Assembly: GCA_002686265.1 (NCBI GenBank)
Contig: NZBA01000089.1
Span: forward strand, 1 to 64,000
DNA length: 64,000 nt
Origin: Planctomycetota bacterium
GTDB taxonomy: Bacteria; Planctomycetota; UBA1135; GCA-002686595
Direction: 5' to 3'
Shown here: positions 27,601 through 35,954 of the stretch, in pieces
Layout of the letters: each line of letters starts with the position of its first letter
How positions within the stretch are numbered: the first letter of the stretch is position 1
The notes under the pieces: generated by a model
What the model saw: the letters and a program-made list of their open reading frames with translations, nothing else
Told to the model about the DNA's origin: nothing
Database searches by the model: none
Program-made: the position numbers and the translations under genes

Positions 27601-27825
27601 CTCAACGGCAAGGCGATCGTGCGCTCCGCCGGGGGCGTGGTGGGCACCAACTCTCCGCGCCTGTTGCTCCTGGCGGTGCCGAACCAAAGCAGCGGCCCGG
27701 GAGGGGTGGACGTGCTGCTCCTTGACGGCCCCTTGCAGCGCTTCGATACGAACGCCTTCCAGGAAGGCATCGACTCCATCGACATTCCGGACGTGACGGT
27801 CTTGTCGGACTACTTCCGGCAGTAG
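24694..27825 (+). CDS. Giant lipoprotein with Ig-like and beta-propeller regions, paralogue 2
   Basis: A 1043-aa lipoprotein with lipobox FLTGC (Cys23) and Gly-rich linker. It is collinear with the preceding gene from the MDIVRVSNGFGELLP start to the LSDYFRQ end, with more than half of residues visibly identical in many blocks (e.g. GVFNRVDV, GPGLVNAPVAPD, IAWEPGNEDILVCNE, ESGPNGVNGWGYDDV). It lies 69 bases downstream on the same strand, so this is a tandem duplication followed by divergence. Signal peptide and linker differ most. Gene order and strand suggest co-transcription. Confidence 0.85.
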   Translation: MAQDQTEKTILVAFLGVAFLTGCTGGGASGGGGNQMDIVRVSNGFGELLPHKTFRMAGNVATDEVIALRSQQDLVDNLRFSNPVHAPAVFSDAAIVPGGAAGNHFLYITFTKPIGIDSVLTDLPSAQADNSLTGAITVYARDPVLGTVTPVKGRAFVNGSTYAGTPQGDPLSTPLQTWVQLEDGQPTAMPVDGAFPGFGFPGTTGGFAGMQDLITPEAFVFVADTDGDLSTFETFPSGVQLAMQITTAVRSAGDRALVRSGLASTTVGADTMLPEIIVTPPPSSLPDVTPGGGDTGVDPLTNIRVRFTESVQPVSVGDLADGLAPGLLSGAIAVQFGPSAAQVTVPFSVLPTSVYDLSSYILEPSFHFPGEGPEFAECGVFNRVDVSIHAGQVLDTSGNANQNAATTFFTTGEGPGLVNAPVAPDVVYAGRGGGSPGLSIIDLNGYGGGSGNPTYDPSDPIEEGSSNFPNNPNVSFQGGTMRPPLQAGSCTINGGSAGVFTLTKDSSLEDRIVRSPVVLDVSDIHLGWSLDVSFNNGPSPFGCLAGGGNLCAVDGMKQVATVIDGSTLNPGATNPTGIQVLIDGGPNIVGWAPHPNPPPMVFPPLCISPFLASQEPTSVDSLGFNLLVPGDPFGDPAQNIPPTGLLSVAQNAFFQGPSLPTTNIAQCSTYGYRQQIGQFLYLVDRGGREIVVLNSNRMTVIDRIALPDPTTAAVGTNLDFLAVTNQAVNTVSFIDIDPSSATFHEIVKTTLVGEGPRGIAWEPGNEDILVCNEQDDTVSIISAFSLSVRKHISANLDQPFEVSITPRQNGFGWLRNVYFAWILNRNGQVALFESGPNGVNGWGYDDVIGVAGSTFESPKAMQVDPVFLFSGVWIAHEEPINLETGEPDGDPGEGAISNLVIDSAIAGMLPLNVNSLLIPQFRDMNLAVRASVGEDRLTGVPVDIAFDNHLNLSGIINWQTFYSAGSPVPLNGKAIVRSAGGVVGTNSPRLLLLAVPNQSSGPGGVDVLLLDGPLQRFDTNAFQEGIDSIDIPDVTVLSDYFRQ

Positions 27826-27931
27826 GAGCGCGGGGTGTGCGGCGCTCCGGCTCCGCGAAGTCGGTCGCGCACGCCACCCAGAGGCGCGGGCGGGTGATTC
27901 CGTCGACGCTGCACCCTATGCTGCGGCTTCC

Positions 27932-28639
27932 ATGCCCGAGCCCGTCCAGGTCCGTTCGATGTTCGCGCGCATCGCCGGCCGCTACGACCTGCTCAACCGA
28001 GTCTTGTCGGCGGGTATCGACCGGCGCTGGCGGCGGGCGGCGGTGGATTGCGTCGGTACCGTCGAAGGCCGGCTGGTCGTGGACGCTTGCTGCGGGACCG
28101 GCGACTTGTCCATGGAATTCGTGCGCGCCGGGGCGGGCGTTGTGGGCGTCGACTTCACGCCCGAGATGCTGGCGCGGGCGAAACCCAAGCGCGGAGCGCG
28201 GGGCGGAGCGTGCCTCTTTGTTCACGGTGATGCCCTGCGCCTGCCGTTGGTGAACGGTGCCGCGGACGCCTGCAGCGTGGCCTTCGGCTTGCGCAACGTC
28301 GCCGACCGGCACGCCGCCATGGGCGAGATGCTGCGCGTGGTGCGGCCGGGAGGGCGGCTGGTCGTGTTGGAGTTCTCCACCCCCCCCGGGCTCCTGTTTG
28401 GAGGACTCTACCGTCTGTACTTCACGCGCATCCTGCCCCTGGTGGGACGCTGCGTCTCGCGCCACGACGACGCCTATCGTTACCTCCCGCGGACGGTGCT
28501 CGAGTGGCCGCGGCCCGACCTCCTAGAGGACGAGCTCGAGCGCAGCGGTTGGGAGGAGTGCGGGCACAGGCTGCTGACCGGAGGCATCGCCTGTCTGCAC
28601 TGGGGGCGAGCTCCGCGAGGAGGCGCCGGTGAACGCTGA
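27932..28639 (+). CDS. ubiE: Ubiquinone/menaquinone C-methyltransferase (UbiE/MenG)
   Basis: The 235-aa SAM-dependent methyltransferase has the family start VRSMFARIAGRYDLLNRVLS, motif I VVDACCGTGDLS (49-60), VVGVDFTPEML, the FGLRNVAD signature (113-120) and GGRLVVLEFSTP. In UbiE/MenG enzymes this catalyses C-methylation of the quinone ring. Neighbouring UbiX and UbiA-type genes support a quinone role. It starts the run ubiE-CPBP-ubiX-ubiA-holA-mutL and overlaps the next gene by 11 bases. Confidence 0.93.
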   Translation: MPEPVQVRSMFARIAGRYDLLNRVLSAGIDRRWRRAAVDCVGTVEGRLVVDACCGTGDLSMEFVRAGAGVVGVDFTPEMLARAKPKRGARGGACLFVHGDALRLPLVNGAADACSVAFGLRNVADRHAAMGEMLRVVRPGGRLVVLEFSTPPGLLFGGLYRLYFTRILPLVGRCVSRHDDAYRYLPRTVLEWPRPDLLEDELERSGWEECGHRLLTGGIACLHWGRAPRGGAGER

Positions 28640-29459
28640 CGAGGAGGAGCGCGCCGACGGGGGAGGTGGCGAGCGGGAGGCCGATCCCGACGGCTGGCAC
28701 GCCGAGGGGTGGGACCACCTGCATCTGCGCAGCCTGAGCCTGGGCCTGGTGGCCATGGTGCCGCTCTTGTTGGCCTACGAGCTGGCGGCGGGTGGGCAAC
28801 GCAACACCGCCGAGGTGGTGCTCTTCCATCCCGGGACCTTGGCCGGGCTTCCGAGCGATGTCGTCCGCAGGGCGGTGATGGTGGTCGCCCTCGCCGCCGC
28901 CGGCGCCCTGTGCTTCACGCGCCGCATCGCCCTGGGGCCGGGCGTCCTGCGCATCGTGCTCGAGGGGCTCGGGGCGGCGATCGTCCTCGGACCGACGCTG
29001 GTGGGGGCCATGAAGTGGCTCGGAGCGGAAGGCGTCCTCGCTCCGCGCGGTTTGCAGCCGAGCGAGATCCCGGCCCTCGCCGGGGCGGCGCTCGCCTTCG
29101 GGGGAGCGGCCTACGAGGAGCTGCTCCTGCGCGTGGGCGGCTTCGGTCTGCTCTTCATGGTCGCGCGCCGCGTGGGCCTGTTCTGGGGGCTACCCCCGCG
29201 CGCGGCGCGCTGGGCGGGGGAGGGGGCGGGCGTCGTGGGGACGGCGGTGGCCTTCGCCGCCTTCCATCTGGCGACCTTCACGGCTTGGCTCGGCCCGGGG
29301 GGCGAGGCCTTCGACGAGCGCGTCTTCACATGGAGGCTCCTGGCGGGCATTCTGCTCGCCGTCCTGTTTCGCTGGCGTGGCCCGGGCGTGGCTGCCTGGT
29401 CCCACGGCCTGTTCAACCTGGCGCTCTTGATCGGAGCCGGCCCCGAGGTCCTTCCATGA
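28629..29459 (+). CDS. CPBP-family intramembrane protease
   Basis: The 276-aa polytopic protein carries the three CPBP (Abi/Rce1-like) motifs: EE at 163-164 with R168 (EExxxR), F209xxxH213 and H259xxxN263. It has about six to seven hydrophobic helices after an acidic 30-residue N-terminus. The start is a GTG inside the ubiE 3' end. Prokaryotic CPBP proteins include intramembrane glutamic proteases and proteins whose role is unknown. Its place between ubiE and ubiX, with overlapping ends on both sides, suggests membrane or quinone-related co-expression. Confidence 0.9.
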   Translation: MNADEEERADGGGGEREADPDGWHAEGWDHLHLRSLSLGLVAMVPLLLAYELAAGGQRNTAEVVLFHPGTLAGLPSDVVRRAVMVVALAAAGALCFTRRIALGPGVLRIVLEGLGAAIVLGPTLVGAMKWLGAEGVLAPRGLQPSEIPALAGAALAFGGAAYEELLLRVGGFGLLFMVARRVGLFWGLPPRAARWAGEGAGVVGTAVAFAAFHLATFTAWLGPGGEAFDERVFTWRLLAGILLAVLFRWRGPGVAAWSHGLFNLALLIGAGPEVLP

Positions 29460-30100
29460 GCCGCTTCTTCATCGGTATCACCGGCGCCAGCGGGCACGCC
29501 TACACCGAGGTGGTCGTGCGGGCACTCGTGGCCGCCGGCCACGAGGTGGATCTGGCTCTGACCGTTGCCGGCAGCAAGGTGCTGCGCCACGAGCTGGGTG
29601 TGGACGCGGGGGCGGGCGGAGAGCACCTGGCCCGTGAGCTCGAGCCCTGGCTCGGGGAGGAGGTCGCGCGCTCGGTGCGGGCCTTCGCCGCCGACGCGAT
29701 CGAGGCGCCGCCCTCATCGGGAACCGCGCTGACCGCGGCCTGCATTCTGTGTCCGTGCAGCATGGGGACCCTGGCCCGTGTCGCGGCGGGGTTCAGCTCC
29801 AACCTGGTCGAGCGCGTCGCGGACGTCGCCCTCAAGGAGGGGCGGCGCCTGGTGATCGTCCCGCGCGAGACGCCTCTCTCCGTCGTGCACCTGGAGAACA
29901 TGGCACGCCTCGCGCGCCTGGGAGCCGTCATCCTGCCCGCCATGCCAGGTTTCTATCACCGCCCGCGCACGCTCGACGACCTCGTCGCGCACCTGGCCGG
30001 GAAGATCCTCGACCGCCTGGGCGTGGAGCACGCCCTCGGGGCGCGCTGGTCGGGGACCGGCGATCCGCCCGGGGAATCCGGCATCGGACCTGGGGCGTGA
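29456..30100 (+). CDS. ubiX: Flavin prenyltransferase UbiX-type
   Basis: The 214-aa flavoprotein has FFIGITGASGHAY at the start, SMGTLARVAAGFSSNLVERVADVALKEGR (about 101-129) and VIVPRETPLSVVHLENMARLARLGAVILPA (about 131-160), all typical of UbiX/Pad1. UbiX makes prenylated FMN, the cofactor of UbiD-type decarboxylases used in ubiquinone and in futalosine menaquinone synthesis. No UbiD is in the window. The start overlaps the CPBP stop (ATGA). Confidence 0.95.
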   Translation: MSRFFIGITGASGHAYTEVVVRALVAAGHEVDLALTVAGSKVLRHELGVDAGAGGEHLARELEPWLGEEVARSVRAFAADAIEAPPSSGTALTAACILCPCSMGTLARVAAGFSSNLVERVADVALKEGRRLVIVPRETPLSVVHLENMARLARLGAVILPAMPGFYHRPRTLDDLVAHLAGKILDRLGVEHALGARWSGTGDPPGESGIGPGA

Positions 30101-30969
30101 TGCGCCCCATCGAGCTCCTTTCCCTGGTCAAGTTCGGCCACTCCATCTTCGCCCTGCCCTTCGCCTTGCAGGGTGCCTGGCTCGCGAGCGGAGGCGTGCC
30201 GGCGCCCGCGGTCCTAGGCTGGGTCGTGCTGTGCGCCGTGGCGGCGCGCACGGCGGCCATGGCGTTCAACCGGCTCGTGGACCGGGACACGGACGCCCGC
30301 AACCCGCGCACCCGTGAGCGCGAGATCCCCTCCGGGCGTGTCTCGCCGGCGGCGGCAGCGGCGCTGGTGATGGCCTCGGGAGCGGTCTTCGTGGCCGCCG
30401 CCCACGCCCTCAATCCCCTCTGCGGCCGCCTCTCTCCGCCGGTCCTGGCCCTGCTGCTCGGCTACAGCCTCACCAAGCGCGTGAGCTTCCTGGCCCACGG
30501 CGTACTCGGCCTGTCCCTCGCGATCGCTCCCCTCGGCGCCTGGCTGGCCGTGCGCGGGGAGTTTGGCGGTGACCTCGCGCCAGTGCTCTGGCTGGCCGGC
30601 GGAGTCCTCGCCTGGGTGGCGGGGTTCGATCTGATCTACGCCTGCCAGGACGCCTCCTTCGACCGCTCCGCCCGCCTGCACTCGATCCCGGCCCGCTTCG
30701 GCGTCGCGCGCGCCCTGAGTCTGTCGAGCGCGCTGCACGTCTTGGCGCTATCCTGCTTCGTCATGCAGGGCGTCAGCGGCGAACTCGGGGTCTCCTGGTG
30801 GGCGGGGCTCTCCGCCGCCGCCGCGCTGCTCGTGTGGGAGCACCGAATCGTCTCGCCCGCCGACCTCTCGCGGGTGAATACCGCCTTCTTCACCATCAAC
30901 GGCTGGATCGGCGTCGGGCTCTTCGCGGGCTTGGCCCTCGACCTCGCCCTCGGCGCGGGAGGGAGTTGA
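30100..30969 (+). CDS. UbiA-family prenyltransferase (quinone synthesis, MqnP/UbiA-type)
   Basis: The 289-aa membrane protein has the two Asp-rich motifs of UbiA: NRLVDRDTDARNPRT (about 51-65) and DLIYACQDASFDR (about 176-188), and about eight hydrophobic helices. UbiA enzymes join a polyprenyl chain to an aromatic ring. With UbiX and UbiE alongside, either a 4-hydroxybenzoate prenyltransferase or the MqnP enzyme of the futalosine menaquinone route is possible; sequence alone does not settle it. It shares the TGATG junction with ubiX and another TGATG with holA. Confidence 0.9.
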   Translation: MRPIELLSLVKFGHSIFALPFALQGAWLASGGVPAPAVLGWVVLCAVAARTAAMAFNRLVDRDTDARNPRTREREIPSGRVSPAAAAALVMASGAVFVAAAHALNPLCGRLSPPVLALLLGYSLTKRVSFLAHGVLGLSLAIAPLGAWLAVRGEFGGDLAPVLWLAGGVLAWVAGFDLIYACQDASFDRSARLHSIPARFGVARALSLSSALHVLALSCFVMQGVSGELGVSWWAGLSAAAALLVWEHRIVSPADLSRVNTAFFTINGWIGVGLFAGLALDLALGAGGS

Positions 30970-32087
30970 TGGCCGCCGCCCGCCGCCGCGAACCCGACCC
31001 GCCGACGCAACTGCGCGGATTGGCCGCCGCTATCGAGCGCGACGGCTGCCCGCGCGCCGCCCTGCTGCGCGGCGAGGAGCGGTACTTCCGCGAGCGCGCC
31101 ATCGAGCTCTTCGTGTGCGCGGCGGGTGCGGCCGAACTAGAGGTCTGCCGCCACGACGCCGACGACCCAGAGTTCGATCTCACCAACCTCTTGAACGACC
31201 TCGCGGCCTCGCCGATGTTCGCCAGCGCGTGCTGCGTCATCGTGCGCAACGCCGGCGGTCTGCTCAAGAAGACCGCCGGAGGCGACGCGCCCCTGACCCG
31301 CGCGTGCAAGGCGCTGCTGGCCCGCGATGACGGCAGCGTCCTGGTGATCGATGCCCGCTCCCTGCGCGCCGACCACGCCCTCGCGAAGGCGATCACCGCA
31401 GGGGGCGGGCCCCTCCTCTCCTGCCGCAAGCTGTGGGAGACGCCGCCGCCTTGGAGTCCCGACCCGCGCAAGGTGGAGCTCGTGCAGTGGATCCTGGGCC
31501 GCGCCCGGGAGGTGCGCGTGCGCCTGTCGGCCGACGACGCCGTCTACCTCGCGGCCGCCACCGGCAACGATCTTGCGGCCCTCGATGTCCAGCTCGAGAA
31601 GCTGCGCCTCGGCGGAGGCCGGGCCCTGCGTGAGCTGGTCGGCTGGCAGAGCGGCTCCACGCCCTGGCGCGTCGCGGAGGACCTGCTGGCCGGAGACGCG
31701 GCGCGCGCCTTGGCCGGGGTGGAGGGGTTCTTCCAGAGTGGCATGCCCTCCAAGAGCGGCGGCCGGCGCGAGCTGAACCCGGTCGCCCTCTCGGCTATCC
31801 TGCTGGCGCAGGTGCGCTCGCTCGCCCGGAGCTCCCTCGTCGTGGCCCAGGCCCAAGCGGCTGGGGGGTCCTTCGAGGACGCCGCGCGCGCCGCGGGCGT
31901 GACCCAGCCGTTGGCCGTGGCGTCCTTGCGCGAGCGGGTCCGCGCCCGCTCCGCCGCCGAGTGGCTGCGCATCGGCGAGGAGGTCGCGGCTCTCGAGCGG
32001 CGCGTGCGCACCGCCGCCGGCGTGGACGCCAACGACTTCGCCCGGGCCGCTGCGGCCTGGAAGCTGACTCGGGAGCCGGCGCGATGA
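30969..32087 (+). CDS. holA: DNA polymerase III delta subunit
   Basis: The 372-aa protein has the HolA layout: an AAA+-like N-terminal part with LLRGEERYFRERAI (about 34-47), a Walker-B-like strand VLVIDAR (about 120-126), the middle NDLAALDVQLEKLRL helix and a C-terminal helical collar. HolA opens the beta clamp during loading. Length is typical (about 340-370). The start chosen is the ATG sharing a base with the UbiA-type stop; the open frame extends upstream, but that is shadow. It overlaps mutL by four bases. Confidence 0.9.
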   Translation: MAAARRREPDPPTQLRGLAAAIERDGCPRAALLRGEERYFRERAIELFVCAAGAAELEVCRHDADDPEFDLTNLLNDLAASPMFASACCVIVRNAGGLLKKTAGGDAPLTRACKALLARDDGSVLVIDARSLRADHALAKAITAGGGPLLSCRKLWETPPPWSPDPRKVELVQWILGRAREVRVRLSADDAVYLAAATGNDLAALDVQLEKLRLGGGRALRELVGWQSGSTPWRVAEDLLAGDAARALAGVEGFFQSGMPSKSGGRRELNPVALSAILLAQVRSLARSSLVVAQAQAAGGSFEDAARAAGVTQPLAVASLRERVRARSAAEWLRIGEEVAALERRVRTAAGVDANDFARAAAAWKLTREPAR

Positions 32088-33889
32088 AGGGCGAGAAGGC
32101 GGCCGGAGAGGCGGGAGTGATCCGGGTGCTCGACGAGCTGGTCCGCAACCAGATCGCCGCCGGTGAGGTCATCGAGCGGCCTGCGTCGGTCGTCAAGGAA
32201 CTGGTGGAGAACGCCGTCGACGCGGGGGCGCACCGGATCCGCGTCGACCTCGAGGAGGGTGGCATGCGCCTGGTGCGCGTGACCGACGACGGTGGAGGCA
32301 TGGGCACGGCGGACCTCGAGCGGGCCTTCGTCCCCCACGCCACGAGCAAGCTGTGTGACGCCGCCGATCTCGACCACATCGCCAGCCTCGGTTTCCGAGG
32401 CGAGGCCCTGGCATCGATCGGGTCGGTGGCGCGCTGCGCGATCTTCTCGCGCCGCGGGGGCGAGGAGCTCGGCGGCCGCATCGAGAACGAGGGCGGCCGC
32501 CTGACGAGGGCCGTGGAGGCCGGCGGTCCGGGCGGGACCTGTGTCGAGGCGCGCGATCTGTTCTTCAACACTCCCGCGCGGCGGCGCTTCTTGAAGCGGC
32601 CTTCGACCGAGCTCGCGCGCTGCACGGATGTCCTGCAGCGCGCGGCTCTCGGGCAGCTCGGGATCGGCTTCGTCCTGACCCACGACGGCGCGCGGGTGCT
32701 CGACGTCGAGCCCGAGATGGACCTCCGCTCGCGCGTGCGCCGCGCCTTCGGTGCCGACCTGGCGAGCTCCCTGGAGGAGGTCGAGGCCCGAGACGGGACG
32801 ACGCGCCTCCGTGGCCTAGTCGCCCCTCCGCGCTTCGCCCGGCGCGACTCCTCGCGCCAGATGTGGTTTCTCAACGGCCGCCCCCTGCGCGACCGCGTCC
32901 TCCTGCGCTGCCTGAAGGATGCCTACCGCGGCTTCGTGCTCGACGGCCGCCAGCCGGTGGCCTTCCTGCACCTCGCCATGGATCCGGGCGCGGTCGATGT
33001 CAACGTCCACCCGGCCAAGGCCGAGGTGCGCTTCCGCGACGGGCGCCGCCTGTTCGGGTTCCTGGTGAACGCTCTGAGGGAGGGCGCCGGCAAGACGGAC
33101 ATGGCTACCCCGGGAGCTTCGATGCTCGCTGCCGCCGCCGGGGGATCGCCGTCGGCTCCAGGCCAGGGAGCCATCGCCGACCCCGGTCCCATGCCGCGCG
33201 GCCGGCGCGCCTGCGAGCCACTCATCGTGCGCGAGGTGGCGGAGGCCCAGCCGCTCACGGACCTCCCGGCCTTCGGCCCTGATGGCGCCGCCACCCTGGT
33301 CGAGCCCGCCGACGATCTTGCCGGGCCGTACCTCACGATCGCCCGGACCTACGTGGCGCGGGCCGTGCCCGACGGCTTCGAGATCGTCGACCAGCATGCC
33401 CTGCACGAGCGCGTGACCTACGAGGAGCTGCTCGCCGACGCGCGCGGCGGTTCCGTCGCAGTGCAGCGCTACCTGGTGCCCGAACTGGTCGAGCTCTCCG
33501 CCGCACAGGTGGACCTGCTGGTGCGCCAGGCTCCGGCCCTCGGGCGAATCGGGATCCAGCTAGAGGCCTTCGGGGCGACCACCGTGGCCGTCGGCGGCCT
33601 GCCGGCGCGCCTGCGGAACCCGGACCCCGAGGAGCTCGTGCGCGTGGCCCTGCGGGTCCTCGAGGACCAACGCGAGGCGCCGGCCGCGGAGGAGCTTCTC
33701 GAGGACGTGCTGCACAGCGCCGCCTGCCGTTCCTCGGCCATGGCCGGGGACGTGCTCGACCCCGCCGAGATCCGCTCCTTGCTCGAGCGCGCGCGCGCCT
33801 TCGACGGCGCCCGCACCTGTCCCCACGGCCGCCCGACCCGCGTGCGCTTCACCCTCGCCGACCTCGAGCGCGCCTTTGGGCGGCGCTAG
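32084..33889 (+). CDS. mutL: DNA mismatch repair protein MutL (endonuclease type)
   Basis: The 601-aa GHKL ATPase has VIRVLDELVRNQIAAGEVIE, the catalytic-Glu motif KELVENAVDAG, DDGGGM, HATSKL and GFRGEALASIG in its N-terminal half. The C-terminal half carries DQHALHERVTYE (about 436-447), which fits the DQHA-x2-E-x4-E nicking site, plus ACRSSAMAGD and CPHGRPT. This is the MutL class with its own nuclease, found in bacteria lacking MutH. The linker about 335-420 is Gly/Ala/Pro-rich. Its stop shares CTAG with the stop of the converging gene. Confidence 0.96.
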   Translation: MKGEKAAGEAGVIRVLDELVRNQIAAGEVIERPASVVKELVENAVDAGAHRIRVDLEEGGMRLVRVTDDGGGMGTADLERAFVPHATSKLCDAADLDHIASLGFRGEALASIGSVARCAIFSRRGGEELGGRIENEGGRLTRAVEAGGPGGTCVEARDLFFNTPARRRFLKRPSTELARCTDVLQRAALGQLGIGFVLTHDGARVLDVEPEMDLRSRVRRAFGADLASSLEEVEARDGTTRLRGLVAPPRFARRDSSRQMWFLNGRPLRDRVLLRCLKDAYRGFVLDGRQPVAFLHLAMDPGAVDVNVHPAKAEVRFRDGRRLFGFLVNALREGAGKTDMATPGASMLAAAAGGSPSAPGQGAIADPGPMPRGRRACEPLIVREVAEAQPLTDLPAFGPDGAATLVEPADDLAGPYLTIARTYVARAVPDGFEIVDQHALHERVTYEELLADARGGSVAVQRYLVPELVELSAAQVDLLVRQAPALGRIGIQLEAFGATTVAVGGLPARLRNPDPEELVRVALRVLEDQREAPAAEELLEDVLHSAACRSSAMAGDVLDPAEIRSLLERARAFDGARTCPHGRPTRVRFTLADLERAFGRR

Positions 33890-34884
33890 CGTCCGCCGTC
33901 AGCCGCCGGTGGCGTCGTGGGACGGAAGTCCGCCGGCGTGAGGGGCGCGCGCAGGTCGAGGCCCTCGTCGTCGACCCACAGCTGGACGCGCGGCACGCTC
34001 ACGAACTGCGCCGGGCGCGCGGTGGCGTCGGCGCCGTAGATCAACACCTCGCGCGGGATGGAGAATCCGTCGCGCTCGAAGTGCCCGCGAAGCTCGAGCA
34101 GCAGGGTCGTGCGACCGATGCGGCGCGGCCCGTCGCCCTCCTGCAGGATCGCCAGCTCGATGTTCCCCGTGCGCGGGTGGCTCCCGATCAGGGCGCGGTA
34201 GAGAGGGACGCCGTGCGCCGCGGCGGGGGGGGCGCGATCGAGTGAGAGGCGCAAGTCGGGGCTCAAGAGGGAGAGCCACGAGAGGCGGGCGCCGTGCTCG
34301 GCCAGGCCCGCGGGCAGCTCGGGGGGGGGGGCTTCGGGGAGGTCGAGTCCGGCGATGCGCACCGAGCGGGGGTCGGTCAGGGCGATGAAGTTGCGCGCGA
34401 CGGCCACCGTCTCCTCGATCTGCCGGATGTCCTCGGCGCCTTCGCGTCCGAGCAGGCGTACCTCGCGCTCGCCGTCGAGCAGCCAGTCGCCCCGGTCTCC
34501 GCGCAGGTGGCCGCGTCCGGTCTCGCGCACCTCCGAGCGCAGGTAACCCGGGCTCGAGAAGCGGATGCGCGTGTCCACGTCGTGGGGCTCTTCGCCGCGG
34601 GCGCGCAAGTGGAACGACACGTCGAAGGCGGTGATCGGCTCGGGGGCCAGGGTACCCTCGCACAGCACCGCCCAGGCGGCGCGAGCAGCGGGGGTGGCGT
34701 CGGCGGGCAGGACCCCCGGGCGCAACGCATCGTCGGCCTGGGGCGGCGGCGGGGCCCCGCCGGGGTCGTCGTCCTGCGCTGGGGCGGCGGCGCACAAGAG
34801 GACGCCGGCGAAGAGCACCCCAGCGACGCCGTGCGGCACCGGGCGGGCGGCCGCGCGTTTCCTGGTCCTCGCTCCACAAGTCAT
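33886..34884 (-). CDS. Exported protein of unknown function
   Basis: The 332-aa protein has an Arg-rich N-terminus, a hydrophobic core (about 21-34) and a likely cleavage near APAQ, then a Pro-rich linker. The mature part contains FDVSFHLRARGEEP, FSSPGYLRSEVRETG and LLLELRGHFERDGFSIP, alternating strands that resemble a LolA/LppX-like half-barrel, but no firm family assignment is possible. Gene direction is opposite to mutL and the two stops overlap in CTAG. It is transcribed divergently from miaA. Confidence 0.7.
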   Translation of the reverse strand: MTCGARTRKRAAARPVPHGVAGVLFAGVLLCAAAPAQDDDPGGAPPPPQADDALRPGVLPADATPAARAAWAVLCEGTLAPEPITAFDVSFHLRARGEEPHDVDTRIRFSSPGYLRSEVRETGRGHLRGDRGDWLLDGEREVRLLGREGAEDIRQIEETVAVARNFIALTDPRSVRIAGLDLPEAPPPELPAGLAEHGARLSWLSLLSPDLRLSLDRAPPAAAHGVPLYRALIGSHPRTGNIELAILQEGDGPRRIGRTTLLLELRGHFERDGFSIPREVLIYGADATARPAQFVSVPRVQLWVDDEGLDLRAPLTPADFRPTTPPAADGGR

Positions 34885-34962
34885 GGCGAAGAGCCTACGA
34901 CGGCCCTTCCGGCGTCGCTAGGACGGCTGCACAATCCTGTCGGTCTCCCCTGGCCCTCGCCC

Positions 34963-35925
34963 ATGGATCCCGCTCCCCGCACCCCCGACGACATTCTCGA
35001 CCGCAGTGAGCTGTGCTGTCTGGTCGGGCCGACCGCGTCCGGCAAGAGCGAGCTGGCCCTGGCGGTCGCCGAGCGAGCGGGGGCGGAGATCGTCTCGCTC
35101 GACTCGATGCTGGTCTACCGCGGCATGGACATCGGCACCGCCAAGCCCGACGCCGCCATGCGCGCGCGCGTGCCGCACCACATGTTGGATCGGGTCGAGC
35201 CAGAAGAACCCTACGACCTGCAGCGATACCTGACTGACGTGCGCGTCGTGCTCGAGGAGTTGGAGCGGCGGGATGTACGAGCGCTGTTCGTGGGCGGCAC
35301 GGCCCTCTACCTGAAGGCCCTGGTCTACGGGCTGTTTCCAGGCCCTCCCGCTGACCGTGAGCTGCGGGCGCGGGTCGAGGAGGAGGTGCGTGAAGAGGGC
35401 CCTGCCGCCGCCCACCGGCGCCTGGCCGCGATCGACCCCCCGGCCGCCGAGCGCATCCACGCCAACGACACGCGGCGCGTCGTGCGCGCTCTGGAGGTAC
35501 ACGCGCAGACCGGCCGACCGCTGTCGCAGTGGCAGCGCGAGTGGGGCTGGGGAGCGGCCGGCGGCGCCGAGGGTCGGGCGCGACGCCTGGTCGGCGTGCG
35601 TCTCGGGGGTGCGGAGTTGGAGGCGCGCGTGGAGCGGCGCACCGAGGCCATGCTCGATGCAGGCTGGGCCGCCGAGGCGGCGGCGGTGCGCACCGCGGGC
35701 GGCTTCGGGCCCTCGGCGGTCGCCGCTCTCGGCTACGCCGAGGTGCTCGAGCTCCACGACGGCACGCTCGCCCGCGAGGAATGCGTCGCGCGCATCGTCT
35801 TGCGCACCCGTCAGTTCGCCCGCCGCCAGCGCACTTGGTACCGCAAGTTCCCCGAGATCCGTTGGGTCGGGGCAGCGGCCGCCGACGAGGCCCTGGAGGT
35901 CTTCGGGTGGGCGAAGGGCGGATGA
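34963..35925 (+). CDS. miaA: tRNA dimethylallyltransferase
   Basis: MiaA adds an isopentenyl group to A37 of tRNAs reading UNN codons. The 320-aa protein has P-loop LVGPTASGKS (20-29), DSMLVYRGMDIGTAKP, the HHMLD motif, GGTALYLKALVYG, RIHANDTRRVVRALEV and the C-terminal RTRQFARRQRTWYRKF. The start is the ATG at 34963; the frame is open further upstream only as a shadow of the divergent gene. A strong terminator-like hairpin follows the stop. Confidence 0.96.
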   Translation: MDPAPRTPDDILDRSELCCLVGPTASGKSELALAVAERAGAEIVSLDSMLVYRGMDIGTAKPDAAMRARVPHHMLDRVEPEEPYDLQRYLTDVRVVLEELERRDVRALFVGGTALYLKALVYGLFPGPPADRELRARVEEEVREEGPAAAHRRLAAIDPPAAERIHANDTRRVVRALEVHAQTGRPLSQWQREWGWGAAGGAEGRARRLVGVRLGGAELEARVERRTEAMLDAGWAAEAAAVRTAGGFGPSAVAALGYAEVLELHDGTLAREECVARIVLRTRQFARRQRTWYRKFPEIRWVGAAAADEALEVFGWAKGG

Positions 35926-35954
35926 GCCGGTGCGCGGCGAGTGCGGCCGGATAC

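Noticed and set aside
34321-34331. Run of about ten Gs as a frameshift or phase-variation site
   Set aside because: It lies inside a Pro-rich linker of the exported protein and the frame is intact on both sides; no second frame continues.
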